Of a DNA stretch of 64,000 bases, positions 27,754-36,643 are shown piece after piece (position 1 is the first letter of the stretch; each line of letters begins with the position of its first letter). Source of the stretch: an uncultured Paracoccaceae bacterium. GTDB lineage: Bacteria; Pseudomonadota; Alphaproteobacteria; Rhodobacterales; Rhodobacteraceae. Under the pieces are notes generated by a model that saw only the letters and a list, made by a program, of their open reading frames with translations, was not told the origin of the DNA and searched no databases. The position numbers and the translations under genes were made by a program. The stretch covers positions 1 to 64,000 of the forward strand of contig CANMPD010000017.1 of NCBI GenBank assembly GCA_947499635.1, read 5' to 3'.

Positions 27754-28797
27754 ATGAACCAATATGCAGCAGGTGCTATGCCCAGCAATAAGGTGATCTG
27801 TGATTTGCGCAGCGATACGGTGACCAAACCTGATGCAGAAATGCGTGCGGTTATGGCGGCTGCCGAAGTGGGGGATGATGTTTATGGCGAAGATCCTAGT
27901 ATCATTCGACTAGAAGCAACACTGGCAGAGCGCTTGGGCAAGGAGGCGGGGTTATTTTGCGCGTCAGAGACGCAAAGCAATCTTATCGCAATGCTTTCAC
28001 AGTGTGGTCGTGGTGAGGAAGTTATCACTGGACGGGGGTATCATGTCCATAAGTATGAGGCAGGGGGTGCATCTGCCTTGGGCGGAATTGTTTTTGATGC
28101 TTTGCCTGTTACTGCAGACGGCAGCCTCAAGGTTGAGGATGTGCTTCAGGCAATTAAAGATGATGATCCCCATTTCCCGATGAGCCGCCTCTTGTCCCTT
28201 GAAAACACTCACAATGGTCAAGCGATAGCAGGCGAGGTGATGTCGATCCTAGTATCAGCTGCGCAGGCACATGGTTTATCAACCCATTTGGATGGTGCAC
28301 GCCTTTTTAATGCAACGACAGTGCTGGGCGTCGAAGCGAAGCAGCTTGCGGACCCGTTTGATACCATTTCGGTTTGCTTATCCAAGGGGCTTGGAGCGCC
28401 GGTTGGGTCTGTTTTACTTGGATCTAAAGATGTCGTGGCACGTGCGCGGCGGTGGCGGAAAATGTTAGGCGGTGGGATGCGGCAGGCTGGGGTATTGGCG
28501 GCGGCTGGCCTGTATGCGTTAGAGAATAATGTGGAGCGCTTGCACGAAGATCATCAACGGGCTGAGGCTTTGGCAGATATTTTGTTAAAGTCTGGAATTG
28601 GTACAGTAAAACAGGCAAGCAATATGGTTTTCTGGCAGTGCCCTAGTCGCCATATTGGCGTTGTGCAGGCACAGCTCGCGCAACGCGGTATCGTGTTGTC
28701 AGGTGCCGATCATGGGGTGATGCGTCTAGTAATGCACAAAGATGTAAGCGATGCGGCATTCACGACACTGTCGCATGTATTGCAGGATGTTCTCTAG
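27754..28797 (+). CDS. ltaE: Low-specificity L-threonine aldolase
   Basis: 347 residues from the ATG at 27754, which has AAGGTGAG just before it; an in-frame GTG at 27724 is less likely. A PLP fold-type I enzyme with the N-terminal hallmark DLRSDTVTKPDAEMRAVM and GDDVYGEDPS. The PLP lysine is in CLSKGLGAPVGS. It splits L-threonine or allo-threonine into glycine and acetaldehyde. Monocistronic, convergent with recR. Confidence 0.92.
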   Translation: MNQYAAGAMPSNKVICDLRSDTVTKPDAEMRAVMAAAEVGDDVYGEDPSIIRLEATLAERLGKEAGLFCASETQSNLIAMLSQCGRGEEVITGRGYHVHKYEAGGASALGGIVFDALPVTADGSLKVEDVLQAIKDDDPHFPMSRLLSLENTHNGQAIAGEVMSILVSAAQAHGLSTHLDGARLFNATTVLGVEAKQLADPFDTISVCLSKGLGAPVGSVLLGSKDVVARARRWRKMLGGGMRQAGVLAAAGLYALENNVERLHEDHQRAEALADILLKSGIGTVKQASNMVFWQCPSRHIGVVQAQLAQRGIVLSGADHGVMRLVMHKDVSDAAFTTLSHVLQDVL

Positions 28798-28836
28798 TCA
28801 GGATGGGGGAGGGTGCCCACTTTAGAAAAGGAGCAT

Positions 28837-29451
28837 CTAAATCTCTTTGCGGGCCTTTAAGGCTGCAGTGATTGTACCGTCGTCAAGATAATCCAGTTCC
28901 CCGCCGATTGGGACACCTTGGGCAAGTGAGGTGAGCTTGACCTGCCCCTCTAACTGGTCGGCAATGTAATAGGCCGTGGTTTGGCCGTCGATTGTGGCGT
29001 TTAAGGCAAGGATGACTTCGGTTGCGGCTTCGGATTTTACACGATCTACAAGGCGCGGTATGCGTAACTCGTCAGGCCCGACAGCATCCAGTGCGGATAA
29101 GGTTCCACCAAGCACATGGTATTTGCCTTTAAACACTTGCGCGCGTTCCATTGCCCAAAGGTCCGAGACGTCTTCGACCACGCAGATTTCACCATTGGCG
29201 CGTTCGTTGTCTCGACAGATACCGCAAATATCCTGTGTGCCGATATTACCGCAGTTTAGGCATTCACGGGCTGTTTCTGCGACCCGTCCCAGTGCTTCTG
29301 CTAGTGGTGATAATACGAGGGCGCGTTTGCGGATCAGGTGCAGCACCATGCGACGGGCCGAGCGAGGCCCTAAACCAGGCAGTTTGGCCATCATCGAGAT
29401 CAAGTGTTCGATATCACCTAAATCACCATCTTTGATTTCATGTTCGACCAT
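28837..29451 (-). CDS. recR: Recombination mediator RecR
   Basis: 204 residues, the normal RecR size. It shows the helix-hairpin-helix ([13 protein letters not shown]), the four-Cys zinc site ([16 protein letters not shown]) and the Toprim domain with VVEDVSD. With RecO and RecF it loads RecA at gaps. Last gene of the dnaX-ybaB-recR order common in bacteria, but a terminator lies between it and ybaB, so it may have its own promoter. Confidence 0.97.
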   Translation of the reverse strand: MVEHEIKDGDLGDIEHLISMMAKLPGLGPRSARRMVLHLIRKRALVLSPLAEALGRVAETARECLNCGNIGTQDICGICRDNERANGEICVVEDVSDLWAMERAQVFKGKYHVLGGTLSALDAVGPDELRIPRLVDRVKSEAATEVILALNATIDGQTTAYYIADQLEGQVKLTSLAQGVPIGGELDYLDDGTITAALKARKEI

Positions 29452-29532
29452 TATGCAGCGCCTCGTTCTATATTTGTTCGATTATGCGCTATTCTCGGTC
29501 TGCGGCCAAGTGTATGCAAATAGCTAGTCGTC

Positions 29533-29556
29533 AAAAAGGCGACTGGTGAAGTCGCC
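29533..29556 (-). terminator. Rho-independent terminator after ybaB
   Basis: On the minus strand: GGCGACT-TCACC-AGTCGCC followed by TTTTT. A 7-bp stem, 5-nt loop and T run about 25 nt after the ybaB stop. It separates dnaX-ybaB from recR. Confidence 0.85.
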
Positions 29557-29578
29557 CTCCTATTTCAGAATGCAAACG

Positions 29579-29923
29579 TTAAAATGGCAACTTCATTCCG
29601 GCGGGCAGGCCCAGACCGTCGGTTAGTTTGCTCATTTCTTCTTGTGCTCGTTCTGCAGCTTTAGCTTGGGCTTCTTTGACGGCAGCTAAGATCAGATCTT
29701 CTACGACTTCTTTATCGTCGCCGTTAAAGATCGAAGGATCGATATCCAGTGCCTTGAGATCACCTTTGGCAGAGGCCGTTGCTTTGACCAGACCGGCACC
29801 CGCTTCACCAACAACCATGATATTGTGCAGCTCGTCTTGCATTTCGCCCATTTTGGACTGCATTTCCTGCGCTTTTTTCATCATCCCGGCCATATCGCCG
29901 AGGCCGCCAAGGCCTTTGAACAT
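29579..29923 (-). CDS. YbaB/EbfC-family nucleoid-associated protein
   Basis: A 114-residue protein with the YbaB core (GMMKKAQEMQSKMGEMQDEL, then GAGLVKATASAKGDLKALDIDPS). These small dimers bind DNA and are usually encoded between dnaX and recR, as here. It lies 85 nt after the dnaX stop. Confidence 0.95.
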   Translation of the reverse strand: MFKGLGGLGDMAGMMKKAQEMQSKMGEMQDELHNIMVVGEAGAGLVKATASAKGDLKALDIDPSIFNGDDKEVVEDLILAAVKEAQAKAAERAQEEMSKLTDGLGLPAGMKLPF

Positions 29924-30008
29924 CTGTCTACTCCAATTGACTATGTTAGCCGTTAGATACGAATGCTGTGGTGACAGAACAAGAGGTCATTACAGGGTCG
30001 TAGGCGGA

Positions 30009-31799
30009 TTACTCTTCAAACGGGTCCCATTCATCCTCAACTTCGGGGAGGGCATCAGCTTGGACTTCGGCAGCTAAATCTTCGGGAGTACGGATATGTT
30101 TGATTTTTGCTTTGGGAAACGCGGTAAGGACTGCTTGTACCAAAGGGTGTGCTGTGGCTTCAGTCTCTAGTGCCGTATAGGCAGCGTTTTCACGCTCAGT
30201 GATGGTTTCACCGCCCCCTTCATTTGCGAGTGAGATGATCCAGCGGGCTTGGGTCCAGTTTTGTAACTGTTGTCCCAGACGTGCAGCCAGATCTTTGGGC
30301 GCGTCAGTTGTAGGTTGAATTGTAATTCGTCCTGCTTGATAGCTGACCAGACGTAGATATGTTTTGACATATTCCAGTAGCAGCCCGTCACGATTGGTGC
30401 GGATCAATTCAACCACATGTTCGAACGTTGGATAGCGTGCAAGCGCAGCTTCGGCTTTAGGAGCAAGGGCTGTGGCTTGTCCACCCTGAGACGAGCCTGA
30501 CATGACTGGGCCATTTCCTTGCGGCATACCGCCTGTGGAACGGCTATATGGTTGTGAGGCAGAACTGGATGGTGATTGTATCATTCCCCCACCGGGACCA
30601 TTCGGCGGCGGTGGCGTAGGTGTGTCCTGCAGTTTGCGTAACAACTCTTCGGGTGCTGGTAAATCCGCGACATGAGTGAGACGGATTACAGCCATTTCCG
30701 CAGCCATCATGGCATTAGGAGCGGCGGCGACCTCTTCCAAAGCTTTGAGAAGCATTTGCCACATACGGGTCAGCACGCGCATGGGCAAGGCGTCAGCCAT
30801 TTGCTTGCCACGGGCGCGTTCGTCAGGGCTGATTGTGGGATCTTCGGATGCGTCAGGAGTTATTTTTACAACGGAAACCCAGTGGGTAATTTCGGCCAGA
30901 TCGCGTAAAACGGCCATTGGGTCTGCACCCTCGGCGTATTGAGAGGACAGTTCGGTCAGTGCAGCAGCTGCATCACCACGCAGGATCATATCAACCAAAT
31001 CCAATACACGACCTCGGTCGGCAAGGCCTAACATCGCGCGCACTTGGTCGGCAGTGGTTTCGCCGGCTCCGTGGGAAATGGCCTGATCCAGTAACGAAGT
31101 TGCGTCACGTGCTGAGCCTTCGGCTGCACGGGTAATTAAAGCAAGTGCATCCTCAGCAATTTCAGCACCTTCTGCTGTCGCTATTTTGCGAAGCAGCGCG
31201 ATCATCACCTCGGGTTCGATGCGACGCAGATCAAAACGTTGGCAGCGTGACAGTACCGTAACGGGGACTTTACGAATTTCAGTGGTCGCAAATATGAACT
31301 TTACATGTGCTGGCGGTTCTTCCAGCGTTTTGAGCAGAGCGTTAAAGGCACTCGTCGAGAGCATGTGCACTTCGTCGATGATGTAAATCTTATAGCGTGC
31401 TGAAGCAGCGCGATATTGTACACTTTCGATAATCTCGCGGATATCATTTACACCCGTGCGCGAGGCGGCATCCATTTCCATCACATCGACATGTCGGCCT
31501 GCCATGATGGCGGTGCAATGCTCGCAGACCCCGCAAGGCTCGGTTGTGGGGCCGGCATTACCATCTGCACCAATACAGTTCATGCCTTTGGCGATGATCC
31601 GTGCCGTTGTCGTTTTTCCGGTGCCACGAATGCCTGTCATAACAAAGGCTTGCGCTATGCGGTCGGCCTCAAATGCATTCTTCAACGTGCGGACCATGGC
31701 GTCTTGACCTACCAGATCGGCAAAGGTCTCTGGCCGGTATTTACGGGCTAGAACCTGATAGACGGAAGGTGTCGATGTATCGCCAGTGGTATCGCTCAT
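30009..31799 (-). CDS. dnaX: DNA polymerase III subunits gamma and tau
   Basis: 596 residues. The AAA+ clamp-loader core (about 20-240) has Walker A GIRGTGKTTTARI, a zinc module with paired Cys (CGVCEHC), DEVHMLS and the SRC sensor motif. The lid and collar domain follows to about 370, then a Pro/Gly/Ser-rich linker, then the C-terminal domain that contacts the polymerase alpha subunit. I see no clear slippery A6 site for gamma production. Confidence 0.96.
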   Translation of the reverse strand: MSDTTGDTSTPSVYQVLARKYRPETFADLVGQDAMVRTLKNAFEADRIAQAFVMTGIRGTGKTTTARIIAKGMNCIGADGNAGPTTEPCGVCEHCTAIMAGRHVDVMEMDAASRTGVNDIREIIESVQYRAASARYKIYIIDEVHMLSTSAFNALLKTLEEPPAHVKFIFATTEIRKVPVTVLSRCQRFDLRRIEPEVMIALLRKIATAEGAEIAEDALALITRAAEGSARDATSLLDQAISHGAGETTADQVRAMLGLADRGRVLDLVDMILRGDAAAALTELSSQYAEGADPMAVLRDLAEITHWVSVVKITPDASEDPTISPDERARGKQMADALPMRVLTRMWQMLLKALEEVAAAPNAMMAAEMAVIRLTHVADLPAPEELLRKLQDTPTPPPPNGPGGGMIQSPSSSASQPYSRSTGGMPQGNGPVMSGSSQGGQATALAPKAEAALARYPTFEHVVELIRTNRDGLLLEYVKTYLRLVSYQAGRITIQPTTDAPKDLAARLGQQLQNWTQARWIISLANEGGGETITERENAAYTALETEATAHPLVQAVLTAFPKAKIKHIRTPEDLAAEVQADALPEVEDEWDPFEE

Positions 31800-31817
31800 G
31801 TGAGGTGCGCCTAAGTC

Positions 31818-31863
31818 GTTGGGGTCTTACGATTCGCACCATGGTGGCGCAATTGGCCCCAAC
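31818..31863. other. Large inverted repeat between the riboswitch gene and dnaX
   Basis: Outer arms GTTGGGG / CCCCAAC with a palindrome CACCATGGTG inside, 46 nt in all. It lies directly after the stop of the riboswitch-controlled gene and 20 nt before dnaX. No T run follows on the minus strand, so it may act as an attenuator, RNA-processing or mRNA-stability element rather than a simple terminator. Confidence 0.5.
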
Positions 31864-32262
31864 CTAGGCAAGCCGGACCGCTTCGTCCACCATTTGACTG
31901 CGCGGACGAGCCTCGGCAAAGGCACGCGGAGCATTTGCCGCCACATACGCGGGCATAGGGGTGTGGCTGGGGTTCAGCATGTGATCGGCATATTGGTCCA
32001 GCGTGTCAGCCTGTGCTGCAGCATCAACACCGCAAAATATGCGAATCCGCTTGTGACTGGCGATGTATCGCGCTGGGCATCCGTTTGGACATCCCTGTAG
32101 TTGACTGTCTCCAGTGATTTCGAAATCATCGGCCGTCACAGGCTGTGCCATGTCCATCGCCTGTGCCAAGGTGCGCAACATATGGTTTACTGCAGAGCAA
32201 GGTCGCCCTAGGTGCGGACAGTTTGAAGTGATAAAATCGCGTTTTGTCAGTTGTTTAGTCAT
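31864..32262 (-). CDS. Cys-rich protein under cobalamin riboswitch control, function unknown
   Basis: 132 residues from the ATG at 32262, directly after a GGAGGG ribosome site; an upstream in-frame start would cover the riboswitch expression platform. Cys pattern: CPHLGRPC near residue 20 and GCPNGC near residue 60, then FCGVD. This suggests a metal or iron-sulfur site, in the manner of small ferredoxin-like proteins, but I do not recognise the family. Regulation by B12 suggests a role in cobalt or cobalamin uptake, synthesis or a B12-independent substitute. The stretch after residue 75 has no known motif. Confidence 0.75.
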   Translation of the reverse strand: MTKQLTKRDFITSNCPHLGRPCSAVNHMLRTLAQAMDMAQPVTADDFEITGDSQLQGCPNGCPARYIASHKRIRIFCGVDAAAQADTLDQYADHMLNPSHTPMPAYVAANAPRAFAEARPRSQMVDEAVRLA

Positions 32263-32268
32263 AGCGCC

Positions 32269-32288
32269 CTCCGCGCGTATCGGCGGAG
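32269..32288 (-). promoter_or_regulatory. RBS-sequestering hairpin (expression platform of the riboswitch)
   Basis: On the minus strand CTCCGC-CGATACGC-GCGGAG: a 6-bp stem whose right arm contains the GGAG ribosome site of the gene starting at 32262. Folding would block translation; the aptamer just upstream would control it. Confidence 0.65.
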
Positions 32289-32379
32289 TAGGGCGATCTA
32301 ATGTGCAGATATCCGTATAAGGTCGGACCGTAGCATCAGATCTCGCCACGGACACCCCGCCCGGTTTCGAGTTACATGT

Positions 32380-32562
32380 CTGATGGCAGGTCTCCTGACT
32401 TGCGGGTTATCGCCGTCCTGACCCTTCCCAGCCGATTGGCCAGTGGTGATATCAGGTGGCTCGCCGCTTACAGTTGCGGGGGCAGTCGTGGAATAGGCCA
32501 ATTGGCGGCACCACGTTCCCTTTTCATTCCGCACGTCGCGTAGACGTTTGGAAACCATCTCG
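32380..32562 (-). promoter_or_regulatory. Cobalamin (AdoCbl) riboswitch
   Basis: Read on the minus strand, all main conserved blocks appear in order: GGGAACGTGGTG, then GACTGCCCCCGCAACTGTAA (the B12-box core), GCCACTGG-like pairing, GGGAAGG, and AAGTCAGGAGACCTGCC at the 3' end. The closing helix GATGG/CCATC joins 32555-32559 to 32382-32386. It lies about 120 nt upstream of the Cys-rich gene and should turn it off when B12 is plentiful. Confidence 0.96.
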
Positions 32563-32640
32563 ATGAGTCTAGCCAAGACTTGGTAGATTCGTCAATTTAA
32601 ACCACTAGAGTTTGTAGTGTTTGTCAAATAAAGGGAAAGG

Positions 32641-32737
32641 TGAGAGGTTGGACATCGACCCAAGCGGGGCTCGTTGTGGCTGCTTCCTTCCGGATCTGAC
32701 CAGGTTGGCGAGGCGCTCGCCCGCGCCAACCTCTCGG
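32641..32737 (-). ncRNA. ffs: Signal recognition particle RNA (4.5S type)
   Basis: On the minus strand the apical domain is unmistakable: CCTGGTCAGATCCGGAAGG and AAGCAGCC, the binding site for Ffh. The ends pair (GAGAGGTTGG / CCAACCTCTC, 32642-32651 with 32726-32735). The length of about 97 nt fits the small bacterial SRP RNA. It lies upstream of dnaX, a common location. Confidence 0.95.
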
Positions 32738-32794
32738 GGATCGTATAGGCGTATGTTTGAAAAATGACAAGCCATCAAACGATCTACAAAAGAA

Positions 32795-32821
32795 AACCCC
32801 TACAGCCGTGCTGTAGGGGTT
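32795..32821 (-). terminator. Rho-independent terminator after rpsU
   Basis: A 12-bp stem (AACCCCTACAGC / GCTGTAGGGGTT) with a 3-nt loop, followed on the minus strand by TTTTCTTTT. It lies about 60 nt after the rpsU stop and before the SRP RNA. Confidence 0.92.
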
Positions 32822-32882
32822 CACTATTCTTAACAGTATCCAAGTAAAAACTGGCACTGAGATATTACACCGAGACGGGAGC

Positions 32883-33089
32883 TTAGAGCATACCCTCGCG
32901 CTGTGCTTTCTTGCGTGCCAGCTTACGGGCACGACGTACGGCTTCAGCTTTCTCGCGCGCTTTTTTCTCAGAAGGCTTCTCGAAATGTTGCTTGAGCTTC
33001 ATTTCGCGGAAAACGCCTTCGCGCTGCAGCTTTTTCTTCAGGGCACGGAGCGCCTGATCGACATTGTTGTCGCGAACACTAACCTGCAT
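32883..33089 (-). CDS. rpsU: 30S ribosomal protein S21
   Basis: 68 residues with the S21 N-terminus ([21 protein letters not shown]) and the long Arg/Lys-rich helical tail ([20 protein letters not shown]). It binds near the anti-Shine-Dalgarno end of 16S rRNA and helps start translation. Monocistronic, with its own terminator. Confidence 0.98.
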   Translation of the reverse strand: MQVSVRDNNVDQALRALKKKLQREGVFREMKLKQHFEKPSEKKAREKAEAVRRARKLARKKAQREGML

Positions 33090-33220
33090 GTGGTTTTCAC
33101 CACCTTTCTAGATATGAGTTGCAATAAAATAGCAGGAACTGGCCATATAGCCTGCGCGATCTAAATTGTCTAGTACTGGGACAGGCGCACAGGCCTGTAT
33201 TGATGCGGGAGAATTCGGAA

Positions 33221-33916
33221 ATGACTGAACATAGCCTTAAATTCCATGACCAGCTGCTGGATGCAGTGTTAAACCACGTTGTTTTTGACGGGTGGAGCGA
33301 GACCAGTTTTGAAGCGGGTGTAAGCGATTCGGGTCTTGATATGAATTTGGCGAGGGCCCTGTTTCCACGCGGTGCGTTGGATCTCGCCGTAGCCTACCAC
33401 AAGCGTGGCGACCAAAATATGTGTGCAGCACTGGCTGCGACAGATTTGTCAGCCTTGCGATTTAGAGATCGGGTGGCGTTGGCCGTTAAACTTCGATTTG
33501 AGGCGATTGAAGACAAAGAAGCCGTACGTCGTGGTGTGACGTTGTTTTCATTGCCGCAATATGCAGCCGAGGGTACTAAATTGATTTGGGGCACATCAGA
33601 TGCAATTTGGACGGCGCTGGGCGATACATCCGAAGATGTAAATTGGTACACCAAACGTGCGACCCTTTCAGGTGTGTATTCATCGACGGTCATTTATTGG
33701 TTGGGCGATGACAGCGAAGACCATCAGGCAACTTGGGAATTTCTGGATCGTCGTATAGAAAATGTGATGAAATTCGAAGCTCTTAAAGCTAAAGTTCAGG
33801 GAAACCCATTGCTCAGACCTTTTTTGGCAGGCCCCAACTGGCTCGCGTCACAAATCCGCAAACCTGCCCAGACTGATGGGTTGCCGGGACGGTGGTCAAA
33901 TCAGCGCGATACTTAG
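33221..33916 (+). CDS. COQ9-family protein (ubiquinone biosynthesis)
   Basis: 231 residues from MTEHSLKF; this ATG follows GGAG by 9 nt, while upstream TTG/ATG codons lack a site. The N-terminal TetR-like helices (VFDGWSETSFEAG) and the WYTKRATLSGVYSSTVIYWLGD segment are hallmarks of COQ9, a lipid-binding partner of COQ7 in ubiquinone hydroxylation. The next gene, a quinone oxidoreductase, starts 17 nt downstream. Confidence 0.92.
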   Translation: MTEHSLKFHDQLLDAVLNHVVFDGWSETSFEAGVSDSGLDMNLARALFPRGALDLAVAYHKRGDQNMCAALAATDLSALRFRDRVALAVKLRFEAIEDKEAVRRGVTLFSLPQYAAEGTKLIWGTSDAIWTALGDTSEDVNWYTKRATLSGVYSSTVIYWLGDDSEDHQATWEFLDRRIENVMKFEALKAKVQGNPLLRPFLAGPNWLASQIRKPAQTDGLPGRWSNQRDT

Positions 33917-33933
33917 ATTAATAGGAAATATAA

Positions 33934-34920
33934 ATGCCCGATATGATGCGTGCCGTTGAAATTACTGAGTTTGGTGGACCGGATGTTTTAAAACTAACAC
34001 AACGGCCAGTTCCGAAACCCATGCCGGATCAGGTCGTGATCAAGATTGCTTACGCAGGTGTGAACCGCCCAGATGCACTACAACGTGCAGGCTCCTATGC
34101 GCCGCCAGTCGGGGCGAGTGATCTACCGGGCCTTGAGGCGTCGGGGGAAGTGGTTGCAATTGGGACCGAGGTCACGCAGTGGGCCGTGGGTCAGCAGGTT
34201 TGCGCGTTGTTGCCAGGCGGCGGGTATGCAGAATACGTGGCGACGCCTGCACGCCATTGTTTACCTATCCCCGCAGGTATGACATTGAAGCAAGCTGCAT
34301 GTCTGCCCGAGACATGTTTCACCGTGTGGTCCAACGTCGTGCAACGCGGTGGATTAAAGGCCGGGGAGCGGATCTTGGTTCATGGCGGGTCATCTGGCAT
34401 TGGGACAACGGCGATTCAAATCGCCAAAGCACTGGGTGCTAAAGTTTATGTCACTGCAGGCACCGACGAGAAATGCGCTGCGTGTTCCGATCTTGGTGCA
34501 GATGTTGCGATTAATTATCGTACGGCAGATTTTGTCGAGGTAATGCGTGCTGAGGGTGGCGCGAATATGATCTTGGATATGGTGGGCGGTGAGTATATCG
34601 ATCGCAATATCAAAGCTTTATCTGATGACGGGCGATTGGTGCAAATCGCATTCCTACAGGGTGCTAAGGTGGAGTTGAATTTTGCTCAGATCATGATGCG
34701 TCGATTGACGTTCACCGGGTCGACGTTGCGCCCGCAAACTGACACGGCAAAGGCGAGTATTGCCCAGCAGGTGCAGCAATTTGTTTGGCCAATGATCGCT
34801 GCCGGGGAGTTTAGCCCTGTGATGGACAGCTGCTTCCCCTTGGAACAGGCTGTCGCAGCCCATCGTTATATGGAAAGTTCCGCTCATGTCGGTAAAATAT
34901 GTTTGGCAGTTCAGCCCTAA
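33934..34920 (+). CDS. NAD(P)H-quinone oxidoreductase (zeta-crystallin type)
   Basis: A 328-residue medium-chain dehydrogenase without the zinc ligands. The NADPH-binding motif HGGSSGIGTTAIQIAKALGAKV is at about residues 148-170. Members reduce quinones or act as enoyl reductases. It is co-oriented and close behind the COQ9 gene. Its last 4 nt overlap the convergent RNase T2 gene. Confidence 0.9.
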   Translation: MPDMMRAVEITEFGGPDVLKLTQRPVPKPMPDQVVIKIAYAGVNRPDALQRAGSYAPPVGASDLPGLEASGEVVAIGTEVTQWAVGQQVCALLPGGGYAEYVATPARHCLPIPAGMTLKQAACLPETCFTVWSNVVQRGGLKAGERILVHGGSSGIGTTAIQIAKALGAKVYVTAGTDEKCAACSDLGADVAINYRTADFVEVMRAEGGANMILDMVGGEYIDRNIKALSDDGRLVQIAFLQGAKVELNFAQIMMRRLTFTGSTLRPQTDTAKASIAQQVQQFVWPMIAAGEFSPVMDSCFPLEQAVAAHRYMESSAHVGKICLAVQP

Positions 34921-35561
34921 CGGATAGGCGTAAATCTTGCGTCTTGTCGTGTGCAGTCTTTAATGACATCTCGACCACAAGGGACGGGATGTAAATCGCG
35001 GCTCAGACACACGCGGGCCTCTTGAATATATTCCTCACGACACGTGATCGTGAGGCTGTCTCGGTTCAGGTTTGGATTGTCCTGTAAAAAGGCGTCTTCC
35101 ACAACTGAGGCGGGGAGGCGTATTTCGTTAGGGATGTTGCGAAAAACAGTCGGCCGTGTGATTTGCTTATAGGCTTGTCGGGAAAGGTCGAAGTACTCCG
35201 CAGCACTGAGTCCAGAGCAGGTGCCGTGTTTTTTCCATTGATGCCAGGCCAAGCCGGATGTGCCCATTATGTCTGCCATTTCAGAGGTCTGTCGACGTGT
35301 GGGCGGGCTCTCAGTCGTTTGGCAATAGCTGGGCCACCCGCGATGGAATTGGGGCCATAATCCATGCAAAATCCAACCGTGGTCATGGCGTGGGTCGCAT
35401 TGTTCTGATCCTTTGGCATCACCTTCGACAGCACACCAATTGGGCGACCAGCTGAGTGCGAGGACGTAGTAATCAAACACGCCAGCGGTTTCTCCATCGG
35501 CTTGAACAGCTGTTGCAAAAGACGCAAACGCAAGAACTACGGCTGAAATTTGTTGTCGCAT
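34917..35561 (-). CDS. Ribonuclease T2 family, secreted
   Basis: 214 residues with a signal peptide (about 1-21, ending AVQA). Both catalytic segments are present: HGLWPQF and WKKHGTC, each carrying its catalytic His. Several Cys could form disulfides. Members cut single-stranded RNA through 2',3'-cyclic phosphates, in the periplasm or outside the cell. Confidence 0.93.
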   Translation of the reverse strand: MRQQISAVVLAFASFATAVQADGETAGVFDYYVLALSWSPNWCAVEGDAKGSEQCDPRHDHGWILHGLWPQFHRGWPSYCQTTESPPTRRQTSEMADIMGTSGLAWHQWKKHGTCSGLSAAEYFDLSRQAYKQITRPTVFRNIPNEIRLPASVVEDAFLQDNPNLNRDSLTITCREEYIQEARVCLSRDLHPVPCGRDVIKDCTRQDARFTPIR

Positions 35562-35717
35562 TCGCCTCTTTCCTTATGAGTTCAAGGTGACTATATAGAT
35601 TGTAAGTTCCCCGACAACGGTAACCTACCTGCAAGATACGCAGGCCGCCTGCTTCAGGCGACAGGGAAGGTTTATCCGAAGATGTCGGGGGTGATATCAT
35701 TTAACAGGAGTAGTGCC

Positions 35718-36476
35718 GTGGCAAAACCTCTGATGGCTAAAGCGACCGCAGTGTGGTTGGTGGATAATACAACAATCAGCTTTAAGCAGATTGCCGATTT
35801 TGTAGGTATGCATGAATTAGAAATTCAGGGCATTGCCGACGGTGATGTGGCTGCGGGCGTAAAAGGCTTTGATCCGGTTACGAACAACCAGTTGACCCAG
35901 GACGAGATTAATTCAGCCGAGAAAAATCCGCTGCATAAACTCAAACTCAAGTTCAACCCGTCTGCAGCAGGCGAAGAGAAGCGTCGTGGCCCGCGTTATA
36001 CGCCACTTTCTAAGCGCCAAGACCGTCCGAATTCGATTCTTTGGCTCGTGAAGTTTCACCCTGAGCTGGCAGATGCACAAATCGCCAAACTCGTAGGGAC
36101 AACCAAGCCAACAATCCAAACGATCCGCGAACGGACGCATTGGAATATTTCGAATATGGAGCCGATTGATCCGGTTGCGCTGGGCTTGTGTAAGCAATCA
36201 GAACTGGACGCTGCAGTGCAAAAAGCTGCCGCTGCCAAAGCTGCCGAGGGCGGTGTGATGAGTGATGACGAGCGCCGTAAGCTTGTTTCCACCGAGCAGT
36301 CGCTTGAGATGAATGCAGAACCCAAGATGCCAAGCGCGATCGAGGGGCTCGAGAATTTTGCTCTTGATTCTAACCCACCATCGCAACGTGATGAGCCAAT
36401 CGTCGATGCTGACAGCTTCTTTAATCTGCCATCCAGCAGTGATGCGGATGAAGACGAAGATGAGTCTAAGTTTTAA
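35718..36476 (+). CDS. DUF1013 family protein (TrcR-like transcription regulator)
   Basis: 252 residues from the GTG at 35718, preceded by CAGGAG at 7 nt; the family normally begins MAKPLMxKATAVWLVDNT, exactly as here, so the ATG at 35682 is not used. Two helix-turn-helix-like stretches (ISFKQIADFVGMHELEI; ADAQIAKLVGTTKPTIQ) are seen, followed by an acidic disordered tail ending in Asp/Glu. DUF1013 is confined to alphaproteobacteria; from memory, the Caulobacter member TrcR binds RNA polymerase. Monocistronic. Confidence 0.9.
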   Translation: MAKPLMAKATAVWLVDNTTISFKQIADFVGMHELEIQGIADGDVAAGVKGFDPVTNNQLTQDEINSAEKNPLHKLKLKFNPSAAGEEKRRGPRYTPLSKRQDRPNSILWLVKFHPELADAQIAKLVGTTKPTIQTIRERTHWNISNMEPIDPVALGLCKQSELDAAVQKAAAAKAAEGGVMSDDERRKLVSTEQSLEMNAEPKMPSAIEGLENFALDSNPPSQRDEPIVDADSFFNLPSSSDADEDEDESKF

Positions 36477-36550
36477 TAATTGGTCTCGGCCTGCCCATTA
36501 GGTGGGGTTACAGGTTTGAATAAATGAGACCGGATATACGAAATTCTTGT

Positions 36551-36576
36551 GGGCAGCCGTTTTCTAGGGGCTGCCC
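36551..36576 (+). terminator. Terminator-like hairpin after the DUF1013 gene
   Basis: An 8-bp perfect stem (GGGCAGCC / GGCTGCCC) with a 10-nt loop, 75 nt after the stop codon. The following T run is weak (TCTT). Confidence 0.65.
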
Positions 36577-36643
36577 TCTTGCGTGTTACACCCCTCGGGA
36601 GTAGTGCTTTGAAGAACTTGGCCCAAGGATAAAGGTGTCCAAT

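Noticed and set aside
32263-32355. N-terminal extension of the riboswitch-controlled protein
   Set aside because: It would cover the RBS hairpin, and the ATG at 32262 has a strong GGAGGG site.
32624-32932. 102-residue minus-strand open frame
   Set aside because: It overlaps the SRP RNA, the rpsU terminator and the end of rpsU.
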